Source: WHSW01 sp963781265 (lineage in GTDB: Bacteria; Actinomycetota; Thermoleophilia; Solirubrobacterales; 70-9). Taken from it: DNA of 64,000 nt. Below, piece by piece: positions 9,120 through 16,608 of the stretch. The position numbers and the translations under genes are program-made. Every line of letters starts with the position of its first letter. Within the stretch, counting starts at the first letter, position 1. A model generated the notes under the pieces. That model ran no database searches, was not told where the DNA came from, and saw only the letters and a list, made by a program, of their open reading frames with translations. Where the stretch lies: the NCBI GenBank assembly GCA_963781265.1, contig CAWAFH010000018.1, positions 818,765 to 882,764 of the forward strand. Direction: 5' to 3'.

Positions 9120-9443
9120 CTAGGCGGGGTGGCCGTTGGTGCTCAGCTTCGCCTCGGCGACGCGCGCGTGCCAGTGGGCGTCGACCGGCTTGTGGTAGTA
9201 GCTGAGCGCCGCCTGGCGCAGCGCGGACAGCTCGTCCGAGAACCACCAGCGCTCGTGGTCGGCACGGCTCTCCCAGACGGTCGTCTGGCGGATGTGGAGC
9301 GTGTCGTCCTCGTTGCGGGTCAAGAACGCGGCCTTGGCGCCGTACGCGAGGGCGCGGTCGAGCGCCGGGGTCCAGAGCTCGAGGAAGGCGTCACGCCGCC
9401 ACGGCGTCACGTGCCATTCGATGTAGTGGACCTCCTCGGCCAT
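9120..9443 (-). CDS. Dimeric alpha-beta barrel (ABM-like) small protein
   Basis: A 107-residue protein from ATG at 9443. The pattern IEWHVTPWRRDAFLELWTPAL, then HIRQTTVWESRADHERWWFS, fits the ferredoxin-like fold of antibiotic-biosynthesis-monooxygenase and related stress proteins. It is rich in Trp and His but has no invariant catalytic residue I can name. It lies 24 bp downstream of the Ccr gene on the same strand, so it is probably co-transcribed with it. Confidence 0.6.
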   Translation of the reverse strand: MAEEVHYIEWHVTPWRRDAFLELWTPALDRALAYGAKAAFLTRNEDDTLHIRQTTVWESRADHERWWFSDELSALRQAALSYYHKPVDAHWHARVAEAKLSTNGHPA

Positions 9444-9466
9444 CGCTCAGAACACTATCGAGTGGT

Positions 9467-10735
9467 TCAGGCGCCGACCTCGGCCCAGATCGCCCCGTCG
9501 CCGTCCTCGCGCTTGCCCTCGGTGTCGTCGGCGGCGCCGACCCGGATCGCGATCTTGCCCGCGTGCTTGTTGTCGTGCAGCAGCTGGTGGGCCGCGGGAA
9601 CGCCGGCGAAGTCCATCGAGCGCCAGAGGACCGGGCGGATCTTGCCCTCCGCCATCAGCTGGTTCGCGCGCATGCACTCATACGCGTTGGCGAAGTGCGA
9701 GCCGATGATCTCCTTCTGCTTCATCCACAGGTAGCGGACGTCGAAGTCGAGGTTGTAGCCGGAGGTCGCGCCGCAGATCACGACCTTGCCGAACGGCTTC
9801 ACCGTGAACACCGAGGTCGGGAAGGTCGCCTGGCCGACGTGCTCGAAGACGATGTCGGGCGCGTCACCGAGGATCTCCTTCACCCGCTTGGCGAAAGCGC
9901 GCGAGGCCTTGAACCGCTCCTTGTCGGCGGCCGGGTCGGCGGCCGGGTGGTTCGCGTCGGTGCGCATCATCGCGCCGAACTCGTTGCGGTTGATGTAGTC
10001 GACGGCTCCGAGCTGCTTGACCAGATCACCCTTCTCGTCGGAGGAGACCACGCCGACGGCGTTGGCCCCGGCGGCCTTGCACAGCTGGGTCGCGAACACG
10101 CCGAGCCCGCCGGCGGCGCCCCAGATCAGCACGTTGTGGCCGGGCTGCAGATGGCAGCGGTCGATCAGCATCCGGTAGGCGGTGAAGTAGGTCAGACCGT
10201 AGGCCGAGGACTCGACCCAGGAGAGGTTGCGCGGCTTCTCCAGCAACTGCTGGGCCTGGACCTTGGTGAACTGCGCGAACGAGCCCCACGTGGTCTCGTA
10301 GCCCCAGATCATCTGGCTCGGGGCCGCGAGCGGGTCGTGGCCGTGCACCTCGACGTCCTCGTATGAGGCCTGGTTGCAGTGGACGACGACCTCGTCGCCG
10401 GGCTTCCACTTCGTCACCCCCTCGCCGACCTTCCAGACGATCCCGGACGCATCGGAGCCGCCGATGTGGTGACCGGTCTCGGGATGGTCGCCGTAGGCGA
10501 ACACGGAGACCGGGGTGCCGAGCGCGGCCCAGACGTTGTTGAAGTTGACCCCCGCGGCCATCACCCGGACGATCACCTCGAAGGCGCCCGGCTCGGGCAC
10601 CTCGATCTGCTCGAGCTCGAATGCCTGCAGCGGCTCACCCTCGCGTTCCTGGCGGATCACCCAGGCGGCCATCGTCTCGGGCAGCGTGCCCGGCTCGACC
10701 TGGAGTTTGGCGACTTCGGTTACGTCTACGGCCAC
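9467..10735 (-). CDS. ccr: Crotonyl-CoA carboxylase/reductase
   Basis: A 422-residue medium-chain dehydrogenase/reductase of the Ccr type. It starts with GTG at 10735. Hallmarks are GVNFNNVWAALG near residue 80, GHHIGGSDASGIVW, the long WGYETTWGSFAQFT segment, and the NADPH-binding loop IWGAAGGLGVFATQ near residue 210. Further Ccr-type segments are DYINRNEFG, VFEHVGQATFPTSVF and GSHFANAYECMRANQL. It reductively carboxylates crotonyl-CoA to ethylmalonyl-CoA with NADPH and CO2. With ecm at 763-2757 this indicates acetyl-CoA assimilation, or extender-unit supply, by the ethylmalonyl-CoA route. Confidence 0.93.
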   Translation of the reverse strand: MAVDVTEVAKLQVEPGTLPETMAAWVIRQEREGEPLQAFELEQIEVPEPGAFEVIVRVMAAGVNFNNVWAALGTPVSVFAYGDHPETGHHIGGSDASGIVWKVGEGVTKWKPGDEVVVHCNQASYEDVEVHGHDPLAAPSQMIWGYETTWGSFAQFTKVQAQQLLEKPRNLSWVESSAYGLTYFTAYRMLIDRCHLQPGHNVLIWGAAGGLGVFATQLCKAAGANAVGVVSSDEKGDLVKQLGAVDYINRNEFGAMMRTDANHPAADPAADKERFKASRAFAKRVKEILGDAPDIVFEHVGQATFPTSVFTVKPFGKVVICGATSGYNLDFDVRYLWMKQKEIIGSHFANAYECMRANQLMAEGKIRPVLWRSMDFAGVPAAHQLLHDNKHAGKIAIRVGAADDTEGKREDGDGAIWAEVGA

Positions 10736-10803
10736 GGTTCTCCCTCTTGTTGGGCGTCGTTTCGGTACGAAGAGCGCGCGGATCGTAGCGACGGGTGGGC
10801 AGA

Positions 10804-11976
10804 ATGGGGCAGGTGGAGGCCTTCGAGCTCACCGACGGCGGGCAGAGCGCCGACGAGGTCGCCGAGCGTGTCGTCTCGTTCCTGCGCCCCGCGCAGCGCT
10901 CGCTCGAGCTCGCGCTGTACGACATCCGCCTGCCCGGCGCGGTGGGCGACCGCGTCGCCGACGAGCTCCGTGCCGCCGCCGCGCGCGGGGTCCGGATCCG
11001 GCTCGTCTACAACGTCGACACGGCGCGCCCGCCGGCCATCCACCCGCCGCCGGCGACCCGGCCGGAGCTGCTGCATCAACTGCCGATCGAGGACCGGGCG
11101 GTCCCGGGCGTCCCGGACCTGATGCACCACAAGTACGTGGTCCGTGACGGCGAGGCCGTGCTCAGCGGCTCGACCAACTGGACGACCGACTCGTGGACCC
11201 GCCAGGAGAACGTGATCGTCACGGTCGAGTCGGCCGCCCTCGCGGCCGCCTTCGCCGCCAACTTCGAGGAGCTGTGGGAGCGGCGCGATGTCGAGCGCTC
11301 GGGGCGGATCGAACCCGCCGCGGTCGACCTCGGCGGCGGGCGCACGGCGCGCGCCTGGTTCACGCCCGGTTACGGGACCGACCTCTCCCAGGCGATCGCG
11401 AGCGCGATCGCGGGAGCCCGCCGCCGGGTCCGGATCGCCTCGCCGGTGATCACCTCGGCGCCGGTGCTCGCGACGCTCGCCGAGCTCGGCGTCCGCGGCG
11501 GCGTCGACATCGCCGGGGTCATCGACGAGCCGCAGACCGACGCCGTCTACGGCCAATGGGCGACCAACGGCGTCTCCGCCTGGAAGATCCCGCTGCTCGC
11601 GAAGGCGCTGTCGCTGCTCCCGTTCTCGGGCAAGAACTCCACCCCGTGGGGCCCGGCGACGGTCCACGACTTCATGCACGCCAAGGTCACGGTCGCTGAC
11701 GACACCGTGTTCGTCGGCTCGTTCAACCTCTCCCGCTCGGGCGAGCGCAACGCCGAGAACGTGCTCGAGCTGCACGACCCGCGGCTGGCGGAGCAGATGG
11801 CTTCGTTCGTGGACGCGGTGCGGGCGCGCTACCCGCGGACGTCGGTCCCGACGCAGGCGATGTCGACGATCTCCGAGGTCTCCTCGGCGAGCGTCGGGAG
11901 CTCGAAATCGGCCACCGAGATCCGCCCGGGGTCCAGCAGCTCGGCGCGAACCCAGTCGAGCAGCCCAGACCAGTAG
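10804..11976 (+). CDS. Phospholipase D-like protein with two HKD motifs
   Basis: A 390-residue protein. I prefer the ATG at 10804; a GTG at 10795 is in frame. It contains two PLD half-sites: HHKYVVRDGEAVLSGSTNW and HAKVTVADDTVFVGSFNLS. Both have His and Lys in the HxK spacing, with the following Ser/Asn residues. Bacterial members are phosphodiesterases acting on lipid headgroups or nucleic acid; the substrate is not evident here. The last ~50 residues are Ser-rich low-complexity sequence encoded opposite the 3' end of the LOG gene, which gives a 148-bp convergent overlap. This tail looks like run-on translation rather than part of the fold. Confidence 0.8.
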   Translation: MGQVEAFELTDGGQSADEVAERVVSFLRPAQRSLELALYDIRLPGAVGDRVADELRAAAARGVRIRLVYNVDTARPPAIHPPPATRPELLHQLPIEDRAVPGVPDLMHHKYVVRDGEAVLSGSTNWTTDSWTRQENVIVTVESAALAAAFAANFEELWERRDVERSGRIEPAAVDLGGGRTARAWFTPGYGTDLSQAIASAIAGARRRVRIASPVITSAPVLATLAELGVRGGVDIAGVIDEPQTDAVYGQWATNGVSAWKIPLLAKALSLLPFSGKNSTPWGPATVHDFMHAKVTVADDTVFVGSFNLSRSGERNAENVLELHDPRLAEQMASFVDAVRARYPRTSVPTQAMSTISEVSSASVGSSKSATEIRPGSSSSARTQSSSPDQ

Positions 11977-12533
11977 TCGCGCCCGACGAGAACCACCGGG
12001 TGGTCGACCGCCTCGCCGGTCTGGATCAGGGTCATGACCTCGAACAGCTCGTCGAGGGTCCCGTAGCCGCCGGGCATCGCGACGATCGAGCGCGAGTAGC
12101 GCACGAACATCAGCTTGCGGGTGAAGAAGTACTCGAACGTGAGCCCGATGTCGCAGTACGGGTTCATCGCCTGCTCGTGGGGGAGCAGGATGTTGAGGCC
12201 GACCGAGGTCGCGCCCGCATCGCGGGCGCCGCGGTTGGCGGCCTCCATCAGGCCGGGCCCGCCGCCGGTGACCACGGTGAAGCCGGCCTCGCCGATCGCG
12301 CGGCCGATCTCGCGGGTGCGCGCGTAGAGCGGGTCGCTTTGCGAGGTGCGGGCCGAGCCGAACACGCAGACCGCGGGGCCGATCTCGCCGAGCGCCTCGA
12401 ACCCGCGTCGAAACTCGGCATCGATCAACTCCAGGCGCTCCGCGTCGGTCCTCGTGGAGGCGACCGCCGGGTACTCGGCGCAGATGATCTCCTCGCCCAG
12501 GGTGGGGGGCGAGACCGGGGCTGAATCGCTCAT
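11829..12533 (-). CDS. LOG-family (TIGR00730-type) nucleotide phosphoribohydrolase
   Basis: A 234-residue protein from ATG at 12533. The family motif PGGYGTLDE (catalytic region) and the phosphate-binding GGGPGLMEAANRGA are intact. VCVFGSAR opens the Rossmann fold. Lysine-decarboxylase-like LOG proteins hydrolyse nucleoside monophosphates such as cytokinin riboside 5'-monophosphate, releasing the base; the physiological substrate here is unknown. It is divergent from the nuclease-like gene (49 bp between starts) and overlaps the PLD-like gene tail-to-tail. Confidence 0.87.
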   Translation of the reverse strand: MSDSAPVSPPTLGEEIICAEYPAVASTRTDAERLELIDAEFRRGFEALGEIGPAVCVFGSARTSQSDPLYARTREIGRAIGEAGFTVVTGGGPGLMEAANRGARDAGATSVGLNILLPHEQAMNPYCDIGLTFEYFFTRKLMFVRYSRSIVAMPGGYGTLDELFEVMTLIQTGEAVDHPVVLVGRDYWSGLLDWVRAELLDPGRISVADFELPTLAEETSEIVDIACVGTDVRG

Positions 12534-12582
12534 TGCAGTGTCAGGTTCGCGTCCGAGGGGCCGACTACCTTCGCAAGTTCCC

Positions 12583-13860
12583 ATGGAAGCGTCCGAAAGA
12601 CCACAGCTCGAGTTCGATCAGACCGGCGACGAGCACGTCCGCGCGCTCGGCGACCGGCTCGTGATCGAGTCGCTGACCGTCGACGACGGCCGCTCCGCCA
12701 AGCTCGTTCGCGAGCGGGCCGAGGCCGGCCACCCGCCGGCCCAGACGGTGCGCGACGCGGTCGAGATCGGCGTCCGCGTGCTCGAGCGCGAGGGCACGGC
12801 GGCGGAGGTGGATTACGTCCGCGCCGAGTTCGAACGCCACGCCGCGGAGCTGCGCGAGCGGCTCGGCAGGGCGCTCGAGTCGGGCGACGAGATGCTCGCC
12901 GAGCGGATCACGTCGACCTTCGACGCGAGCCGCGACGGCTCGGTGCAAAAGGACATCGACGACCTGCTGAAGCGGGCGCTCGCCGAGCAGCGCGAGGCGC
13001 TGATGAAGCAGTTCTCGGCTCAGGAGGGCTCGAATCCGCTCTTCGACTTCAAGAACGCGATGGTTCGCGCCTACAAGGAGCTCGGCTCGCGCCAGCAGTC
13101 CGAGGGCGAGGAGAACCGGCGGGTGATCGCCGAACTGCGCCGCGAGGTGGTCGAGTTGCGCGAGCGCACCGACGCCGACGAGCGGGTGGCCGAGGAGGCC
13201 GAGCGCGGGACCGCGAAGGGACGCACCTTCGAGGAGCTCGTCCACTCGACGATCGAGGAGATCGCCCAGGCTCAGGGCGACGCGGCCCATCACACCGGCG
13301 ATCTCTCGACCGAGTCCGGGAGCAAGAAGGGCGACAGCGTCGTCGAGATCGGCGGTGCGCTCGGCACCCCGCTGGCGACGGTGGTGTTCGAGGCGAAGAA
13401 CAAGCGGCTCTCGAAGAACGACGCCTGGACCGAGCTCAACGCCTGCATGGGCGAGCGCCACGCCTCCTATGCGGTGCTCGTCGTCGCGGGCGAGGACAAG
13501 GTCCCGGCCGGGCTCGAAGAGCTGACGGAGTACCAGGGCAACAAGATCATCGCGGTGCTCGACCGGGAGGACCCGGACCCGCTCGCCCTGCGGCTCGTCT
13601 ACCGCTACGTCCGGGCGCGGATCATCGCGGCGCGCAGCGACGAGCTCGAGGTCGACGCCGCCGGCGTCCGTGACGCCGCCGAGGAAGCCGGCGCGCGGCT
13701 CAAGCGCGCCAACCGGGTCCGCAAGTCGCTCACCAACGTCACGAACAGCGCCGAGGCGGCGCGCGAGGAGTTCGACGAGATCGTCGTCGACGTCGAGCGG
13801 TGCCTGGCGCGGATCGAGGCCCTGGTCGCCTCGGCGGCGCAGAGCGCCGACCACACCTAG
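12583..13860 (+). CDS. Coiled-coil protein with a PD-(D/E)XK nuclease-like domain
   Basis: A 425-residue protein from ATG at 12583. Residues 60-215 are strongly charged and helical, probably coiled coil (ELRREVVELRERTDADERV). Residues 212-310 read as a restriction-endonuclease-like core: FEELVHSTIEEIA (helix with Glu 218), KGDSVVEI (Asp 251), then VVFEAKNKR (Glu 270, Lys 272), a plausible D...ExK set. A second helical region (about 360-425) follows. The arrangement recalls RmuC/DUF2130-type proteins, but I cannot place it in a named family. The nuclease role is inference from motif spacing alone. Confidence 0.65.
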   Translation: MEASERPQLEFDQTGDEHVRALGDRLVIESLTVDDGRSAKLVRERAEAGHPPAQTVRDAVEIGVRVLEREGTAAEVDYVRAEFERHAAELRERLGRALESGDEMLAERITSTFDASRDGSVQKDIDDLLKRALAEQREALMKQFSAQEGSNPLFDFKNAMVRAYKELGSRQQSEGEENRRVIAELRREVVELRERTDADERVAEEAERGTAKGRTFEELVHSTIEEIAQAQGDAAHHTGDLSTESGSKKGDSVVEIGGALGTPLATVVFEAKNKRLSKNDAWTELNACMGERHASYAVLVVAGEDKVPAGLEELTEYQGNKIIAVLDREDPDPLALRLVYRYVRARIIAARSDELEVDAAGVRDAAEEAGARLKRANRVRKSLTNVTNSAEAAREEFDEIVVDVERCLARIEALVASAAQSADHT

Positions 13861-14258
13861 GGCAGCAGCAGGTCGTTCTGCGAGCTCTTGCGCTCCGGGC
13901 CGACCGTGAGCTTCGACTCGCGGCCGCCCTCCCCGTCGGAGACCGTGTAGTCGCCCTCCTCGAGCGTGAGCTGGAGCGCCCCGGTGCCGTGCGGCACGAT
14001 CTCGTTGCTGGCCCGATCGGTCGGGCCCTCGAGCACCAGCCGAGCCGGGTCCGGCGATTGATTGGAGATCGTGATCGTGGCGACCCCGGCCCCGGCCGCG
14101 GCCGGGGCGACGCGCACGCCGTCGCCGGAGATCAGCGCGCTGAGCGCGATCGGCGCGGGGGGGCGCGGGTCGTTGGGGAAGTCGTCCTCGCCGCAGGCGG
14201 AGATGCCCAGCGCGGCGAGCACCGCCAGCGGCACGATCAGCCTCCTCTGAGCGCCCAT
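13857..14258 (-). CDS. Small lipoprotein, hypothetical
   Basis: A 133-residue protein from ATG at 14258. The N-terminus is a lipoprotein signal (LAVLAALGISAC, with Cys about residue 22), so it should be lipid-anchored on the outer face of the membrane. The remainder is beta-rich (VATITISNQSPDP, GALQLTLEEGDYTVS), resembling a cupredoxin/Ig-like sandwich without obvious copper ligands. Its TAG stop (13857-13859) shares the palindrome CTAG with the stop of the convergent gene (13858-13860). Confidence 0.7.
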   Translation of the reverse strand: MGAQRRLIVPLAVLAALGISACGEDDFPNDPRPPAPIALSALISGDGVRVAPAAAGAGVATITISNQSPDPARLVLEGPTDRASNEIVPHGTGALQLTLEEGDYTVSDGEGGRESKLTVGPERKSSQNDLLLP

Positions 14259-14317
14259 CGAGCGCAACCCTAGCCGAAGCGGCGGGGCCCAGGTGCCGGT
14301 CCGGCCGCGATCAAAAC

Positions 14318-14480
14318 CAGGCGCCTCAACGGCGGCGCGGCTCGGCTTCGCCCTCCGGGCTCCGCCTCACGTCAGGCGCCTCAACGGCGGCGCGGCTCGG
14401 CTTCGCCCTCCGGGCTCCGCCTCACGTCAGGCGCCTCAACGGCGGCGCGGCTCGGCTTCGCCCTCCGGGCTCCGCCTCAC
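14318..14480. repeat. 55-bp tandem repeat, three copies
   Basis: The unit begins CAGGCGCCTCAACGGCGG and recurs at 14318, 14373 and 14428 with a strict 55-bp period and no visible mismatch. The third copy ends at 14480, lacking the last three bases. The repeat fills the gap between the lipoprotein start and the ygfZ stop, and the ygfZ TGA (14477-14479) lies inside the last copy. A 30-bp relative occurs at 31355. Confidence 0.95.
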
Positions 14481-15424
14481 CACGGCAGCTCGACGACCTC
14501 GGCCTCGAGCCCGTTGCCCACCTCGACCTTGACCCCCGGCTCGGCCTCGCGCCGCAGGATCGCGAGCGCGATCGGCCCGCGGGCGGGGGAGAGGACCGCG
14601 GTGCCGATCGTCCCGAGCTCGCGCTCGCCGAGCCGGACCGCGTCGCCGGGAGCCGCCGGGCCCGTGAGTCGCAGGCCGCGCAGATGGCGGTTCGGCTTGC
14701 CCTTGTAGTGCAGACGGGCGACGGTCTCCTGGCCGATGTAGCAGCCCTTATCGAAGCTGACCGCGCGCTCGTTGATCCCCGCCTCCTGGGGAATGGTCGC
14801 GGTCGTCATCTCGCGCCCGAACCGCGGCCGGCCCGCCTCGACCCGCGCGATCTCGGCGGCCTCCTCGCCGACCGGCTCGGCGCCGCGCTCGGCGAGCGCG
14901 GTGACGACGGCCTCGGCGCCGTCGGGATCGACGAGCAGGTCCACGCCCGAGTCGGTCGCGACCGCGAGGGCGGTCGCGCCGCCGAGCTCGACCTGACGAT
15001 GGGTGTGCTCCGGGCCGGCGGGGCCGGCGAGCGCGAACTGCTCGGCCGCCGGGCCGATCACGGAGACCACGGCGTAGCGGCCGCTGACGTCGTCGACCTC
15101 GACCTCGCGGCCGATCTTGTACATGCTCAGGTGCCGGTTGACCGCGTCGGCGGCGATCTCCTCGGTCTCGATCAGGAAGCCCTCGGCGGTGCGGAGGACC
15201 CGCATGTCGCCCTGCATGTGGCCCTTGCGATCGAGCAGCGCCGAGTAACAGCCCGCGCCGGGCTCCAGGCGCTCCACGTCGTTGGTGAGCTGGCCCTGCA
15301 GGTAGTCGGCCGCGTCGGGTCCGGTCACCGCGAGCAGCCTGCGGCCGCGGCGCGCGACCATTCCCGCGCTCTCGCGCAGGACCCGGTATTGCGCGTCGAG
15401 GTCGACCTGCGGGGCGGTTGCCAC
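14477..15424 (-). CDS. ygfZ: YgfZ/GcvT-type folate-binding protein
   Basis: A 315-residue protein from GTG at 15424. The signature KGCYIGQET (residues about 228-236) defines the YgfZ/IBA57 group, tetrahydrofolate-dependent helpers of iron-sulfur cluster enzymes. The N-terminal half has YLQGQLTNDVE and CYSALLDRKGHMQGD, typical of the folate-binding aminomethyltransferase fold. It is divergent from the multicopper oxidase gene; the 56-bp gap carries two dyads. Its last codon and stop run into a 55-bp repeat. Confidence 0.9.
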   Translation of the reverse strand: MATAPQVDLDAQYRVLRESAGMVARRGRRLLAVTGPDAADYLQGQLTNDVERLEPGAGCYSALLDRKGHMQGDMRVLRTAEGFLIETEEIAADAVNRHLSMYKIGREVEVDDVSGRYAVVSVIGPAAEQFALAGPAGPEHTHRQVELGGATALAVATDSGVDLLVDPDGAEAVVTALAERGAEPVGEEAAEIARVEAGRPRFGREMTTATIPQEAGINERAVSFDKGCYIGQETVARLHYKGKPNRHLRGLRLTGPAAPGDAVRLGERELGTIGTAVLSPARGPIALAILRREAEPGVKVEVGNGLEAEVVELPW

Positions 15425-15434
15425 GAGACGATTC

Positions 15435-15476
15435 TGACAGGCTGTTGTCAGGCAGATTTTGATCTGTCAAAATCTG
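15435..15476 (+). promoter_or_regulatory. Paired dyads, probable MntR/DtxR-type operator
   Basis: Two inverted repeats lie directly before the metal operon. TGACA (15435-15439) mirrors TGTCA (15446-15450). CAGATTTT (15453-15460) mirrors AAAATCTG (15469-15476) around an 8-base centre. The AT-rich second dyad stands out in this GC-rich DNA and ends 4 bases before the GTG start at 15481. Because the third gene of the operon encodes a DtxR/MntR-type repressor, autoregulation through these sites is the natural inference. Confidence 0.65.
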
Positions 15477-15480
15477 GTCC

Positions 15481-16608
15481 GTGGATGAGGCAAAAACACC
15501 TCCGACCGAGGGCCCGGGCTCGTCGAGCGGCAAGATCAGCCGCCGCCGGTTGCTCGCCGGCGGCGTCGTCGCGGCGCCGACGCTCGCGCTGCTGCACGAG
15601 ACGGTGCCGCACCAGGGGATCCACAACGCGCTCGCCGGGAGCGACGCGCACGCCGAGGCGGCGGCGATGGGCGGCCACCCGATGCACTCGACCGACGCGG
15701 GGCACGCGACCGGGGGCCACGCTGCGTTCGCGGCCGGCCGGGAGGTCGACCACGCCGCCAACGGCTTCGACCCGACCGAGATCCTTCGCGACTTCGACCG
15801 CGGCCGGACCACCCGGCTGGCGAGTGGTCGCGTCCTGCGCGAATGGGATCTGGTCGCGTCCGACAAGGAGATCGAGGTCGCCCCCGGGGTCCGGTATCAG
15901 GCCTGGACCTACAACGGCCGCGTCCCGGGTCCGACCCTGCGCTGCCGCGAGGGCGAGCTGCTGCGGATCAACTTCATCAACGGCTCCGAGCACCCGCACA
16001 CGATGCACTTTCACGGCGTGCATCCCGCGTTCATGGACGGGATGCCCGGGATCGGCGAGGCTCGGGGCGGCGGCGCGATCGGCCCCGGCGAGCGGTTCAC
16101 CTACGAGTTCGAGGCGGCGCCGTTCGGCCTTCACCTCTACCACTGCCACGTCTCCCCGCTCGCCGCGCACATCGCCCGCGGGCTCTACGGCGCGTTCATC
16201 GTCGACCCGGCCGCCGGGCGCGAGGACGCCGACGAGCTGGTGATGGTGATGAACGGCTTCGACACCAACTTCGACGGCGCCAACGAGGTCTACGCGGTCA
16301 ACACGGTCGCCTTTCACCACGTCACCGAGCCCGTCCGGGTTCGCCGTGGCGAGCTGGTCCGGATCTACCTGGTCAACGTGCTCGAGTACGACCAGCTCAA
16401 CTCGTTTCACCTGCACGCCAACTTCTTCCACTACTACCCGACCGGTACGTCGCTGGAGCCGACCGAGTTCACCGACACGGTGATCCAGGGTCAGGGCCAG
16501 CGCGGAATCTGCGAGGTCCGGTTCCCCCACCCGGGTGCCTACATGTTCCACGCCCATGTGAGCGAGTTCGCCGAGCTCGGCTGGACCGGCTTCTTCGAGG
16601 TCGCCTGA
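15481..16608 (+). CDS. Tat-exported multicopper oxidase, two-cupredoxin type
   Basis: A 375-residue protein from GTG at 15481. The N-terminus KISRRRLLAGGVV is a twin-arginine signal. Residues 40-90 are His-rich (GGHPMHSTDAGHATGGH), a likely metal-loading segment. Copper motifs are TMHFHGVHP, HLYHCHVSPLAAH, FHLHANFFHYYP and MFHAHVSEFAELGW, giving two cupredoxin domains as in nitrite-reductase-like oxidases. As first gene of an operon with ZIP, MntR-like and NRAMP genes, it may oxidise Mn(II), Fe(II) or Cu(I) outside the membrane. It overlaps the next gene by one base (TGATG). Confidence 0.85.
   Translation: MDEAKTPPTEGPGSSSGKISRRRLLAGGVVAAPTLALLHETVPHQGIHNALAGSDAHAEAAAMGGHPMHSTDAGHATGGHAAFAAGREVDHAANGFDPTEILRDFDRGRTTRLASGRVLREWDLVASDKEIEVAPGVRYQAWTYNGRVPGPTLRCREGELLRINFINGSEHPHTMHFHGVHPAFMDGMPGIGEARGGGAIGPGERFTYEFEAAPFGLHLYHCHVSPLAAHIARGLYGAFIVDPAAGREDADELVMVMNGFDTNFDGANEVYAVNTVAFHHVTEPVRVRRGELVRIYLVNVLEYDQLNSFHLHANFFHYYPTGTSLEPTEFTDTVIQGQGQRGICEVRFPHPGAYMFHAHVSEFAELGWTGFFEVA

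Noticed and set aside
14318..14480. Possible CRISPR array
   Set aside because: The 55-bp units are contiguous without variable spacers, and no cas genes are present.
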